Shown here: positions 1 through 6,922 of the stretch, piece by piece
How positions within the stretch are numbered: the first letter of the stretch is position 1
How the letters are laid out: each line of letters begins with the position of its first letter
Assembly (NCBI GenBank): GCA_947624405.1
Contig: CANQKB010000024.1
Coordinates: forward strand, 1 to 16,735
DNA: 16,735 nucleotides
Direction: 5' to 3'
Source of the DNA: an uncultured Clostridia bacterium
GTDB lineage: Bacteria; Bacillota; Clostridia; TANB77; CAG-508
Notes under the pieces: model-generated
Told to the model about the DNA's origin: nothing
Database searches by the model: none
The model's input: only the letters and a program-made list of their open reading frames with translations
Position numbers and translations under genes: made by a program

Positions 1-1301
1 ATTCCTGATAATTGGAATCTTCCTAATGTTTTATTATATGCTGCCATTTCACGTTCACCTTGTAAAACATGAACTTCTACACTTGTTTGACCATCTGCTG
101 CTGTTGAGAAAATTTGTGATTTTTTTGTAGGTATTGTAGTATTTCTTTCAATTAATTTTGTAAATACTCCACCATATGTTTCAATACCAAGCGATAATGG
201 TGTTACATCTAATAACAATAAGTCTTGAACATCACCTGAAAGTACGCCACCTTGAATTGCTGCTCCTATTGCAACACATTCATCTGGGTTTATACCTTTA
301 TCTGCATCTTTTCCTGTTATTTTCTTAACTGCTTCTTGAACACATGGAACTCTTGATGAACCACCTACTAATAATACTTTGTGTAATTCTGATGCTGAAA
401 TTCCTGCATCTTTTAATGCTTGATTAACTGGTCCTATTGTTGAATCAACTAAATCTCTAATTAATTCTTCAAATTTTGCTCTTGTTAATGTTATATCAAG
501 GTGTTTAGGTCCTGTGCTATCTGCTGTAATGAATGGTAAGTTGATATTTGTTTGACCTACTCCTGAAAGTTCTATTTTTGCTTTTTCAGCAGCTTCTTTT
601 AGTCTTTGCATAGCCATTTTGTCTTGACTTAAATCTATACCTTGTGCTTTTTTGAATTCTTCTACTAGATAATCTATAATTCTTTGATCAAAATCATCTC
701 CACCTAATCTGTTATTTCCAGATGTTGCTAAAACTTCAAATACACCATCACCAATATCTAGTATTGATACATCGAATGTTCCTCCTCCTAAGTCATATAC
801 CATTATTTTTTTATCAGTATCTTCTTTATCCATACCATATGCAAGTGCTGCGGCTGTAGGTTCGTTTATTATTCTTAGAACTTCTAGTCCTGCTATTTTT
901 CCTGCATCTTTTGTTGCTTGTCTTTGGCTATCACTAAAATATGCTGGAACTGTTATAACTGCTTGTGTTACTTTTTGTCCCAAATAATTTTCTGCATCTA
1001 ATTTTAGTTTTTGAAGTATCATTGCTGATATTTCTTGTGGAGTAAATTCATCTCCTTCAATTTTTACTTTTCTGTTTGTTCCCATGTCCCTTTTTATTGA
1101 AATAATTGTATTTTCGGGATTTGTTACAGCTTGACGTTTTGCAATTTGTCCTACTAGTCTTTCTCCATTTTTTGAAAATGCTACTACAGATGGTGTTGTT
1201 CTATTTCCTTCTGCATTTGTAATTACTACTGGTTCTCCTCCTTCCATAACTGCTACACATGAGTTTGTTGTTCCAAGGTCTATGCCTATTATTTTTCCCA
1301 T
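1..1301 (-). CDS. dnaK: Molecular chaperone DnaK (Hsp70), C-terminus cut by the window edge
   Basis: ATP-dependent cytosolic Hsp70 chaperone that works with GrpE and DnaJ. The visible 433 residues start MGKIIGIDLGTTNSCVAV, the invariant Hsp70 phosphate-1 motif. They continue through VYDLGGGTFDVSILDIG (phosphate 2), LLVGGSSRVP (adenosine region) and the linker region DVTPLSLGIET into the substrate-binding domain, where the window ends. The ATG at 1299-1301 is preceded by GGAGG at about seven bases, which fixes the start. It is the third gene of hrcA-grpE-dnaK, separated from grpE by an unusually long repeat-filled spacer of about 430 bases. No in-frame CGG codon is present and the frame is intact. 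Identification is certain; only the C-terminal part is missing. Confidence 0.98.
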   Translation of the reverse strand, partial: MGKIIGIDLGTTNSCVAVMEGGEPVVITNAEGNRTTPSVVAFSKNGERLVGQIAKRQAVTNPENTIISIKRDMGTNRKVKIEGDEFTPQEISAMILQKLKLDAENYLGQKVTQAVITVPAYFSDSQRQATKDAGKIAGLEVLRIINEPTAAALAYGMDKEDTDKKIMVYDLGGGTFDVSILDIGDGVFEVLATSGNNRLGGDDFDQRIIDYLVEEFKKAQGIDLSQDKMAMQRLKEAAEKAKIELSGVGQTNINLPFITADSTGPKHLDITLTRAKFEELIRDLVDSTIGPVNQALKDAGISASELHKVLLVGGSSRVPCVQEAVKKITGKDADKGINPDECVAIGAAIQGGVLSGDVQDLLLLDVTPLSLGIETYGGVFTKLIERNTTIPTKKSQIFSTAADGQTSVEVHVLQGEREMAAYNKTLGRFQLSG

Positions 1302-1432
1302 TTTTTCCTCCTTACTTTTGACAGTCGAACAAATGAAAACCTTCGCATTACGTCGTTAATCTTCGTTAAAAATTTTTCGACAACCACTAGGTTAGTCTCA
1401 AAATCTTTTAACTCGATTGCCTAGTACTGCTC

Positions 1433-1645
1433 GCTTTTGATTTATTCTCTGTCTCACTTTCTTTATTAATATTTTTTTATTACTTTTTCTTTTGATTCTT
1501 AAAATTTATATTTTTTTAATTTTGACTATTTTATATGTCATAATGCTTTTGATTTATTCTCTGTCTCACTTTCTTTATTAATATTTTTTTATTATTTTTT
1601 CTTTTGATTCTTAAAATTTATATTTTTTTAATTTTAACTATTTTA
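1433..1645. repeat. 101-bp direct repeat, two copies
   Basis: Copies lie at 1433-1533 and 1545-1645 (period 112). They differ at only two positions (near 1482/1594 and 1524/1636). Both are very AT-rich, begin GCTTTTGATTTATTCTCTG and end ACTATTTTA. The near identity points to recent tandem duplication. No reading frame is evident. Confidence 0.9.
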
Positions 1646-1650
1646 GTATA

Positions 1651-1729
1651 TTAGATGTTAGTGTATTAGTTTATTAGATCTACCTACAGTGCTTTGCCAT
1701 AACTCCAACTTCTCACTTCTAACATCTAA
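1651..1729. repeat. 11-bp inverted repeat with 57-base loop
   Basis: TTAGATGTTAG at 1651-1661 pairs perfectly with CTAACATCTAA at 1719-1729, just downstream of grpE on the transcribed minus strand. It could fold as a large hairpin in the grpE-dnaK transcript. It is not followed by a clear U-run, so I do not call it a terminator. Confidence 0.6.
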
Positions 1730-1736
1730 CTTCTAA
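1709..1736 (-). repeat. Four tandem heptamers over the grpE stop
   Basis: On the minus strand the units read TTAGAAG, TTAGATG, TTAGAAG and TGAGAAG. The restored grpE stop codon (1733-1735) lies in the first unit, so the repeat begins exactly at the gene end. Confidence 0.75.
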
Positions 1737-2231
1737 TTTGCTACAACAACCATTGCATGTCTAATGACTTTATCACCGTATTTTGTAACCTTTTCTAAAT
1801 TCTTCTTTTATTTCCTTTTCTCCTAGTTTTTCATCTTGAACCATACTTACTGCTTCGTGTAGTTCTGGATCAAAAGTTTTTCCTATGCTTTCTATTTGCT
1901 TTACTCCAAATGAATTAAGTACTTCAATGTATTGTTTCAATACTAAGTCTATTCCTTGTTTATAATTTGCATCTGTTGTTTCTGCACTCTCTGCTTTTTC
2001 TAAATTGTCTAAAACTGGAAGTAATTTGCAAACTATATCACCTACTATTGAATTGTACATTATTTCTTTTTCTTTAGCATTTCTTTTTTTGTAATTATCA
2101 AATTCTGCCATTATTCTTTTTAATCTATCTGTTGTATTATCTAATTCTTCTTGTATTTTTTGCATTTCAGGTGTTAATATTTCTGCTTCTTCTTGTATAT
2201 TTTCTTTATCTTTTTCTTTTTTCTCCTCCAT
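1733..2231 (-). CDS. grpE: Nucleotide exchange factor GrpE, contains a +1 CGG frameshift
   Basis: GrpE releases ADP from DnaK in the heat-shock chaperone cycle. The 165-residue product has an acidic N-terminus, a long coiled coil (about 20-75) and the C-terminal beta domain (TFDPELHEAVSM). In the zero frame it stops early: after GYKI comes CGG then TGA (1773-1775). Dropping the C at 1778 gives G-DKVIRHAMVVVAN and a stop at 1733, the expected GrpE ending. The ATG at 2231 (MEEKKEKD) is preferred to an upstream start at 2279, because 2279 would overlap the end of hrcA and GGAGGG lies 12 bases before 2231. The gap to hrcA is 28 bases. Family identity is certain; that the frameshift is real is inferred from the pattern across the window. 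Confidence 0.93.
1775..1778 (-). other. CGGT +1 frameshift / quadruplet glycine site in grpE
   Basis: Zero frame reads AAA ATA CGG TGA. Reading CGGT as one glycine gives GYKI-G-DKVIRHAMV. An in-frame stop follows the CGG directly, so without the shift GrpE would lose its last 16 residues. Confidence 0.85.
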
Positions 2232-2259
2232 ATTTTTATCATTCCCTCCTGTAAAATTT

Positions 2260-3276
2260 TTATTTATTATCATTATCAAAGTCTTTCAGTTTTTTACTAA
2301 TATATTTCATAACTGAAATTACTTTTGAGTAATTCATTCTTTTTGGTCCTATAATTCCTATTGTTCCAACATCTTTATCTCCTATAGAATGTTTAAATGT
2401 AACTATACTAAAATCTTTTAATTCTTCGTTGTCATTTTCATCTCCAATATATACCTTAACATCTTCGGCAAATCCACTATCTAAAATATCTACCATTAAT
2501 TCTTTCGTATCTAATATGTTAACGAAATTTTTTGCTAGTTCTAAGCTCTTAAATTCTGGTAATTCAAATGATTTATTTGCTCCTTCAAGATATATTTCTT
2601 CCTCTTCTATTAACTTTTTCATCTGTTCTATTATCGGTCTTATTATATTTACACTATATTTTAATTCTCTAAAGATATATTCTTCAAAACTTGTATCTAT
2701 CTTTTCAAGTGGTTCACCTTTTAACTTATTATTGAAAAAGTAATTTAATGTATCTACTTGCTCATTTGTTATATCTTCATCAAATTTTATGATTGTTTCA
2801 CGAACTAATCCAGTATCTGTCATTATTATTCCCATTAGCATTCTTGAACCTAATAAGACAAATTTTATTTCTTCTATAATTTGTTTAGATGTTTTTGGAC
2901 CTATGCTCACTGTAGTGTAATGTGTAACTTCTGATAATGTCGTTGCTGCTATTTTTGTTAGTTCTTCTATTCCTGTTGCTTTTGATTCTAATTTTTCCTG
3001 TATATATTTTATATCTTCTAAGCTTATATTATCATATTTAAGTAATTCATCAACATACAATCTATATCCTTTTGCAGATGGAACTCTTCCTGCTGATGTA
3101 TGTGGTTTTTCTAAATATCCATCTTTTTCTAATTCTGCCATGCTATTTCTTACTGTTGCAGAACTAATATCTGGTTCATATTTTTGTACTATTACTGCTG
3201 AGCTAACTGGTTCTGCTGTTTCTATATATTCATCTACTATTTCTTTTAATATTTTTCTTTTTCTTTCATCAAGCAT
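2260..3276 (-). CDS. hrcA: Heat-inducible transcription repressor HrcA
   Basis: HrcA is the DNA-binding repressor of class I heat-shock genes and binds CIRCE operators. The 338-residue length is normal for the family. The N-terminal winged helix (about 1-70) contains the signature ISSATVRNSMAELEKDGYLEKPHTSAGRVPSAKGYR. The C-terminal half carries the usual dimerisation and ligand-binding region ending IGIIGPKRMNYSKVISVMKYI. The ATG at 3276 has GGAG upstream. It is the first gene of hrcA-grpE-dnaK and represses its own operon through the CIRCE at 3295-3321. The frame is intact and no in-frame CGG occurs. Confidence 0.97.
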   Translation of the reverse strand: MLDERKRKILKEIVDEYIETAEPVSSAVIVQKYEPDISSATVRNSMAELEKDGYLEKPHTSAGRVPSAKGYRLYVDELLKYDNISLEDIKYIQEKLESKATGIEELTKIAATTLSEVTHYTTVSIGPKTSKQIIEEIKFVLLGSRMLMGIIMTDTGLVRETIIKFDEDITNEQVDTLNYFFNNKLKGEPLEKIDTSFEEYIFRELKYSVNIIRPIIEQMKKLIEEEEIYLEGANKSFELPEFKSLELAKNFVNILDTKELMVDILDSGFAEDVKVYIGDENDNEELKDFSIVTFKHSIGDKDVGTIGIIGPKRMNYSKVISVMKYISKKLKDFDNDNK

Positions 3277-3294
3277 GAACCTCTCAACTCCTTT

Positions 3295-3321
3295 TTAGCA
3301 CTCTGTATTTTTGACTGCTAA
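3295..3321 (-). promoter_or_regulatory. CIRCE operator of the hrcA operon
   Basis: Plus-strand arms TTAGCACTC (3295-3303) and GACTGCTAA (3313-3321) flank a 9-base spacer. This matches the CIRCE consensus TTAGCACTC-N9-GAGTGCTAA in 17 of 18 arm bases. It lies just downstream of the -10 box, where HrcA would block initiation. Confidence 0.95.
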
Positions 3322-3322
3322 T

Positions 3323-3351
3323 ATCATACAATATTTTTTAGCACTTGTCAA
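3323..3351 (-). promoter_or_regulatory. Sigma-A promoter of hrcA-grpE-dnaK
   Basis: Minus strand: -35 TTGACA (3346-3351), 17-base spacer, -10 TATGAT (3323-3328), with CIRCE immediately downstream. This is a near-consensus vegetative promoter. Confidence 0.93.
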
Positions 3352-3364
3352 GAGTTTTTGCTAA
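3338..3364 (-). promoter_or_regulatory. Degenerate second CIRCE-like element over the -35 box
   Basis: Plus strand TTAGCACTT (3338-3346), nine bases, then TTTTGCTAA (3356-3364). The 9-9-9 architecture is that of CIRCE, with 8/9 and 6/9 matches in the arms. It covers the -35 hexamer. Binding by HrcA is inference. Confidence 0.5.
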
Positions 3365-3403
3365 TTTTTTTAAATTTATTATTTGTTAAGTAGAATTTAT
3401 AAG

Positions 3404-3547
3404 AAGCCTGTAAAATAGTTGTTTTTACATTCACTTGGTGTCGCAATCTCCAAATTATATTTTAATATGTCGATTGCTCCAATTCGCACTCGCTTCGCTC
3501 GTTTGATCGCTTACGCATTCATTTCAAAACAACTATTTTACAGGCTT
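3404..3547. repeat. Long inverted-repeat element (22-bp arms)
   Basis: Perfect complementary arms at 3404-3425 and 3526-3547 enclose 100 bases. The left arm contains AGCCTGTAAAATAGTTG. Inside are a smaller inverted repeat (GCAATC 3443-3448, GATTGC 3472-3477) and the motif GCACTCGCTTCGCTCG. It occupies the space between the divergent hrcA and rluA-like promoters. Its size and terminal repeats fit a non-coding MITE or REP-like element or a structured RNA; no target duplication is obvious. Confidence 0.8.
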
Positions 3548-3583
3548 TGCGATTATTTATATTAAATTTCACTGAACTATAAC

Positions 3584-3612
3584 TTGTATTTCCCATAATT
3601 TTTTTGTATAAT
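3584..3612 (+). promoter_or_regulatory. Sigma-A promoter of the rluA-like gene
   Basis: -35 TTGTAT (3584-3589), 17-base spacer, -10 TATAAT (3607-3612). The start codon follows 20 bases later with AAAGGGA as ribosome binding site. Confidence 0.88.
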
Positions 3613-3632
3613 ATACCTGAGAAAGGGATTTT

Positions 3633-4479
3633 ATGAAAACATTAATTGTAGAAAATAAATTTAATAACAAAAAACTTATATCATATCTTGTTAGTTTTTT
3701 TCCAAACGCTTCACAAAATACATTTTACAAAGCTCTTAGGAAAAAAGATATTAGAATAAATAACATTAAAGTCACTGAAAATGTGATAATTCATACAGGA
3801 GATGAAATAAAAATATATATAAAAGATAAATATCTCTTTAATTTTAATCTAAAAATTGTTTATGAAGATGATAACATACTTGTTGTGAACAAAGAAAAAG
3901 GAATCGAAGTAACTGGGAATAATTCATTAACCGAACTTCTTTGTAGCACTTTGCATAATGCCAATATTAAGCCTTGTCATAGACTTGATAGAAATACAGA
4001 AGGACTTGTAGTTTTTGCAAAAAATAATACTGCATTAGAAATACTTGAACAAAAATTCAAATCAAAAGAAATTGACAAATTTTATAAATGCATGGTTTTT
4101 GGTATATTAAACAAAAAGCAGGATATTTTAAAAGCATATCTATTCAAAGATAATAAAAAATCTCAAGTATATATCAAAGATAAAAAAGAAACTGGTTATA
4201 GAGAAATTATAACTGAATACAAAGTATTAGAAGAAAACAAAGCTCAAAATTATAGCATTCTTGAAGTTGTTTTGCATACTGGACGTACTCACCAAATACG
4301 TGCACATTTAAACCATATTGGTCATCCTATACTCGGTGATCGGAAAATATGGAGATAATAGAATAAATAAAAAATTTAATCAAAAAACACAAAATCTACG
4401 TGCATATAAATTAAGATTTAATTTTACAAGTGATAGTGGAATTTTAAATTATTTGAATGGTAAAGAAATTATTATTTAA
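3633..4479 (+). CDS. RluA-family pseudouridine synthase, contains a +1 CGG frameshift
   Basis: Isomerises specific uridines in rRNA or tRNA to pseudouridine; the target cannot be told from sequence. The restored product is 281 residues. It has an N-terminal S4-like RNA-binding region (about 13-60) and the catalytic motif CHRLDRNTEG (115-124, catalytic Asp119). Conserved stretches HTGRTHQIRAHL and GHPILGD follow. The zero frame breaks at codon 237, CGG at 4341, and stops at 4358. Skipping the C gives GD-G-KYGDNRINKKF, typical of RluA proteins, and continues through QNLRAYKLRF to TAA at 4477-4479. The ATG at 3633 has AAAGGGA five bases upstream and a strong promoter. Family certain; member (RluC/RluD-like) not resolved. 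Confidence 0.92.
4341..4344 (+). other. CGGA +1 frameshift / quadruplet glycine site in the rluA-like gene
   Basis: Zero frame reads GGT GAT CGG AAA ATA TGG AGA TAA. Reading CGGA as glycine gives LGD-G-KYGDN and opens 44 more codons. A phase-shifted CGG only nine bases upstream (CTC GGT, 4332-4337) is read normally. Confidence 0.88.
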
Positions 4480-4614
4480 GCAGAAATTATTGCATATTTC
4501 AAGTAAATTGTTTAACTTAAAATATTTGCTTTTTGCTAATGGTAGGTTGGTATTTTCTAGTACCAAATTTTAAATAGGAATTAATTACTAAAAGCACAAT
4601 AATATTCTGCTTAA
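4475..4614. repeat. Second long inverted repeat, between convergent genes
   Basis: The arm at 4475-4492 (TTTAAGCAGAAATTATTG) pairs with 4597-4614/4615 (CAATAATATTCTGCTTAAA), with one bulged base. About 100 bases lie between, including a hairpin TTGGTA/TACCAA. The left arm includes the rluA-like stop codon. It may terminate both convergent genes or be a small mobile repeat; the sequence differs from the element at 3404-3547. Confidence 0.75.
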
Positions 4615-4630
4615 ATTTGTTTAATTCACA

Positions 4631-4804
4631 CTATTCATCATCATCGTGATATTCATAGCTTCCACACATAGATTCATCTGGTGTGCATGTTTCACAATCA
4701 TCAATAGGTTCTACAATTATTTGATTTAATTCACATTCTTGTTTATCACAGTTATTATATCTACAACTGTTAACTGTACAATTAATTTTTTGATTCTTAT
4801 CCAT
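4631..4804 (-). CDS. DUF1540 cysteine-rich small protein
   Basis: A 57-residue acidic, cysteine-rich protein beginning MDKNQKINCTVNSCRYN. The spacing C9-x4-C14-x4-C19-x4-C24, followed by a hydrophobic strand (LNQIIVEP) and C37-x2-C40-x6-C47, matches the DUF1540 family. That family is common in Clostridia and Bacilli, is of unknown function, and probably binds metal. The ATG at 4802-4804 has GGAGG (4814-4818) nine bases upstream, which confirms translation. It is convergent with the rluA-like gene and divergent from the zinc-ribbon gene. Membership rests on the cysteine pattern; the role is unknown. Confidence 0.85.
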   Translation of the reverse strand: MDKNQKINCTVNSCRYNNCDKQECELNQIIVEPIDDCETCTPDESMCGSYEYHDDDE

Positions 4805-4985
4805 TTGTATATACCTCCTATTATTTTTGTGATTTTATTATTTGTTGTTTTTATATTTTTATAATAGATATAATTTCCAAAATTGTATGAAAAATTTTTA
4901 AAAAAAGTGTTTTATTTTGTCAATTAATATGATAAAATAATTAAAAATTGAAAAATTTAGAGCTTTGCTCAGATGGAGGTTTTAT

Positions 4986-5195
4986 ATGGAGTTTAAAAAA
5001 TGTGTACGTTGTGGTTCTTTTTTTGTAACTGATGGTGATGTTTGTCAAAACTGTATGCCTAAGGATAAATTAGATATAATGAAATTTCAAAACTATATTG
5101 AAAATAACGCAAATGATTCAGCAAATACAATCTCATTAAATACTGGAATTAATTTAAGGAATGTAAATAGATATTTAAATCAAGATAATAGATAA
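4986..5195 (+). CDS. Small zinc-ribbon/HTH protein, YvyF-like
   Basis: A 69-residue protein. It has an N-terminal zinc ribbon with C6-x2-C9 and C20-x2-C23 (CVRCG, CQNC) and a C-terminal segment (about 35-66, TISLNTGINLRNVNRYLNQ) that looks like a helix-turn-helix. This two-part design matches the small 'flagellar operon protein' family that includes Bacillus YvyF, but no flagellar gene is nearby. The ATG at 4986 is chosen over an in-frame start at 4965 because GGAGG (4975-4979) sits six bases before it. It is monocistronic and followed by the terminator at 5282. Function is unproven. Confidence 0.8.
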   Translation: MEFKKCVRCGSFFVTDGDVCQNCMPKDKLDIMKFQNYIENNANDSANTISLNTGINLRNVNRYLNQDNR

Positions 5196-5225
5196 TATTT
5201 CTTTAAAAAATAAACTATACTTCAA

Positions 5226-5256
5226 AGTTTCATGTTGTTTCTTGTACAATGAAACT
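5226..5256. repeat. 8-bp inverted repeat after the zinc-ribbon gene
   Basis: AGTTTCAT (5226-5233) pairs with ATGAAACT (5249-5256) around a 15-base loop. No T-run follows; it may be an accessory hairpin ahead of the real terminator. Confidence 0.45.
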
Positions 5257-5281
5257 AGGGATTTTATCAAACAATAAAATT

Positions 5282-5314
5282 AAAGCCTGCAAAATGCTTG
5301 CTTTTGCAGGTTTT
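5282..5314. terminator. Bidirectional intrinsic terminator
   Basis: Stem CCTGCAAAA (5286-5294) with TTTTGCAGG (5302-5310), extended by A:T pairs into A-rich and T-rich flanks on both sides. It separates the convergent zinc-ribbon gene and M18 peptidase and can terminate both. The rest of 5196-5425 holds nothing else I can support. Confidence 0.88.
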
Positions 5315-5425
5315 AATTTTAAAATTCATTTTTTATACGAAATTTGTTAAACATATATTTCTAATTTCATTATAATTATCGCATTCTTCATTTCCTTGTT
5401 CTAATTTTTACTATTTTTATCAATT

Positions 5426-6841
5426 CTAAGCTTCTTCGTAAAATGCCTTATACGTACGGAATGCACTATACACATCAAACTTACTTGCAACTTCATAAGG
5501 TGAATGCATTGAAAGAACTGGCACACCACAATCAATAACCTCTACTCCTTTATTTGCTAGAATATATGCAATAGTTCCTCCGCCGCCAACATCAACCTTT
5601 CCAAGCTCTGATACTTGATAGCTTATATTATTTCTTTCAAGAATACCCCTAACTCTAGCCATAAATTCTGCATTTGCATCAGAACCTCCTGCCTTACCTC
5701 TTGAACCTGTGTATTTATCAAAAGACACTCCATAAGACATATATGCACTATTTGTTCTATCTGATACAGAAGCAAAAATTGGGTCATATGCAACACCAAC
5801 ATCTGCTGATAACATACTAGAATTACAAAATACTTTATTCAATAGATTTGGTCTATTTTCACCTGATTTATTTAATAACTCAGATACAAAATAATCAAAA
5901 GTTTGTGATTCCATTCCAGTATTTCCCATACTGCCAACTTCTTCCTTATCTGCTAAGATACATACTGCTGTTTTTCCCTGTACTCCTGCCTCTAAAATAG
6001 CTCTTAATGAAGTATATGCACAAACCTTATCATCTTGGCCATATCCTGCAACCATACTATAATCAAATCCAAGACTTTTTGCATTAAATGCTGGAACTAG
6101 TTCTAATTCAGCACTTAAAAAGTCAGTTTCATTTATTCCATATCTTTCATTTATCAAATTCAAAATATTTAATTTTACTTTATCCTTAACATCTTTGCAA
6201 CAATATGGCATATTTCCAATAAGTAAATTTAAATCTTCACCATTAACCCCATCACTTAATTTCTTTTGCATTTGTTCTTTTGCTAAATGAGGCAATAAAT
6301 CTGTAATTGTAAATATTGGATCATCTGATCCTTCTCCAATATTTACTTCTATTTTTTCTCCGTTTATTTTAACAATTACACCATGTAAACTAAGTGGAAT
6401 AGCTGTCCATTGATATTTCTTTATTCCTCCATAATATTGTGTATTAAAATATGCAAACTCTGTATCTTCATATATTGGATTTGGCTTCAAATCAAGTCTT
6501 GGTGAATCTATATGTGCCCCAACTAAATTTAAGCCCTCTTCTAACTTTTTCTCTCCAATAACTGCAATATACATGCTTTTTCCACGATTACAATAATAAA
6601 CTTTATCACCTGCTGAAATACTCTCAACTGAACTAATATCTTTAAATCCGTTTTCTTCTAACACTGCCTTTGCATTTTTAGCAAATTCTCTTTCTGTTTT
6701 TGATCTATTTAAAAATTCCATATACTCATCTGAAAATTTAAAAATTAATCTCTTATCCTCATCAGTTGCACATTCCCAACCTGATTTTTTGTTATTAAAA
6801 AGCTTATCAGCTAAACCTTTTCCTTCAATATTTTCACTCAC
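5426..6841 (-). CDS. M18 family aminopeptidase
   Basis: Cytosolic dinuclear-zinc aminopeptidase that removes N-terminal residues from peptides, usually forming large oligomers. The 471 residues carry GAHIDSPRLD (H110, D112), GQDD (270-271), ADKEEVGS (E300/E301), SSMLSADVG (D347) and the C-terminal MHSPYEVASK (H446). Together these are the complete M18 metal and catalytic set. The start is GTG at 6841; AAAGGA lies ten bases upstream. An ATG at 6846-6848 opens only a four-codon reading frame overlapping the GTG. Glycine codons preceded by C across codon borders (AAC GGA near 6360 and 6648; GGC GGC GGA near 5583) are read normally. It lies 81 bases after ychF and is probably co-transcribed. Confidence 0.95.
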   Translation of the reverse strand: MSENIEGKGLADKLFNNKKSGWECATDEDKRLIFKFSDEYMEFLNRSKTEREFAKNAKAVLEENGFKDISSVESISAGDKVYYCNRGKSMYIAVIGEKKLEEGLNLVGAHIDSPRLDLKPNPIYEDTEFAYFNTQYYGGIKKYQWTAIPLSLHGVIVKINGEKIEVNIGEGSDDPIFTITDLLPHLAKEQMQKKLSDGVNGEDLNLLIGNMPYCCKDVKDKVKLNILNLINERYGINETDFLSAELELVPAFNAKSLGFDYSMVAGYGQDDKVCAYTSLRAILEAGVQGKTAVCILADKEEVGSMGNTGMESQTFDYFVSELLNKSGENRPNLLNKVFCNSSMLSADVGVAYDPIFASVSDRTNSAYMSYGVSFDKYTGSRGKAGGSDANAEFMARVRGILERNNISYQVSELGKVDVGGGGTIAYILANKGVEVIDCGVPVLSMHSPYEVASKFDVYSAFRTYKAFYEEA

Positions 6842-6922
6842 TTTTCATCAATCCTTTCTTTTAAAATTTTTTCAATATTTGACCACAGTTTGACAACGCA
6901 AGATGCTGCTTCTTCTTCGAAT

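Larger units (their letters stand above)
1302..1732. other. grpE-dnaK spacer filled with repeats
   Basis: This spacer of about 430 bases inside the heat-shock operon holds no gene I can support. It contains short inverted repeats (GTCGAA at 1324-1329 with TTCGAC at 1376-1381; ACTAGG at 1386-1391 with CCTAGT at 1420-1425). It also holds a 101-bp direct repeat (1433-1533 and 1545-1645), an 11-bp inverted repeat (1651-1661 and 1719-1729) and heptamer repeats that run over the grpE stop codon. I see no convincing second promoter or CIRCE for dnaK here. Confidence 0.7.

Noticed and set aside
1773..1778. RF2-type (prfB) programmed frameshift or UGA recoding in grpE
   Set aside because: No CUU-UGA slip site or upstream stimulator, and only this site has a stop right after CGG.
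1781..1784. A-run slippage in grpE and the rluA-like gene (AAAA beside each break)
   Set aside because: The other five sites have no A-run at the break; the CGG explanation covers all seven and gives the expected glycine.
2429..2743. Antisense open frames within hrcA, mnmA, sufU, sufS and others
   Set aside because: They lack ribosome binding sites and mirror well-conserved genes on the opposite strand.
4341..4343. Simple reassignment of CGG to another amino acid
   Set aside because: A triplet reassignment would keep the zero frame; here downstream homology lies in the +1 frame at every site.
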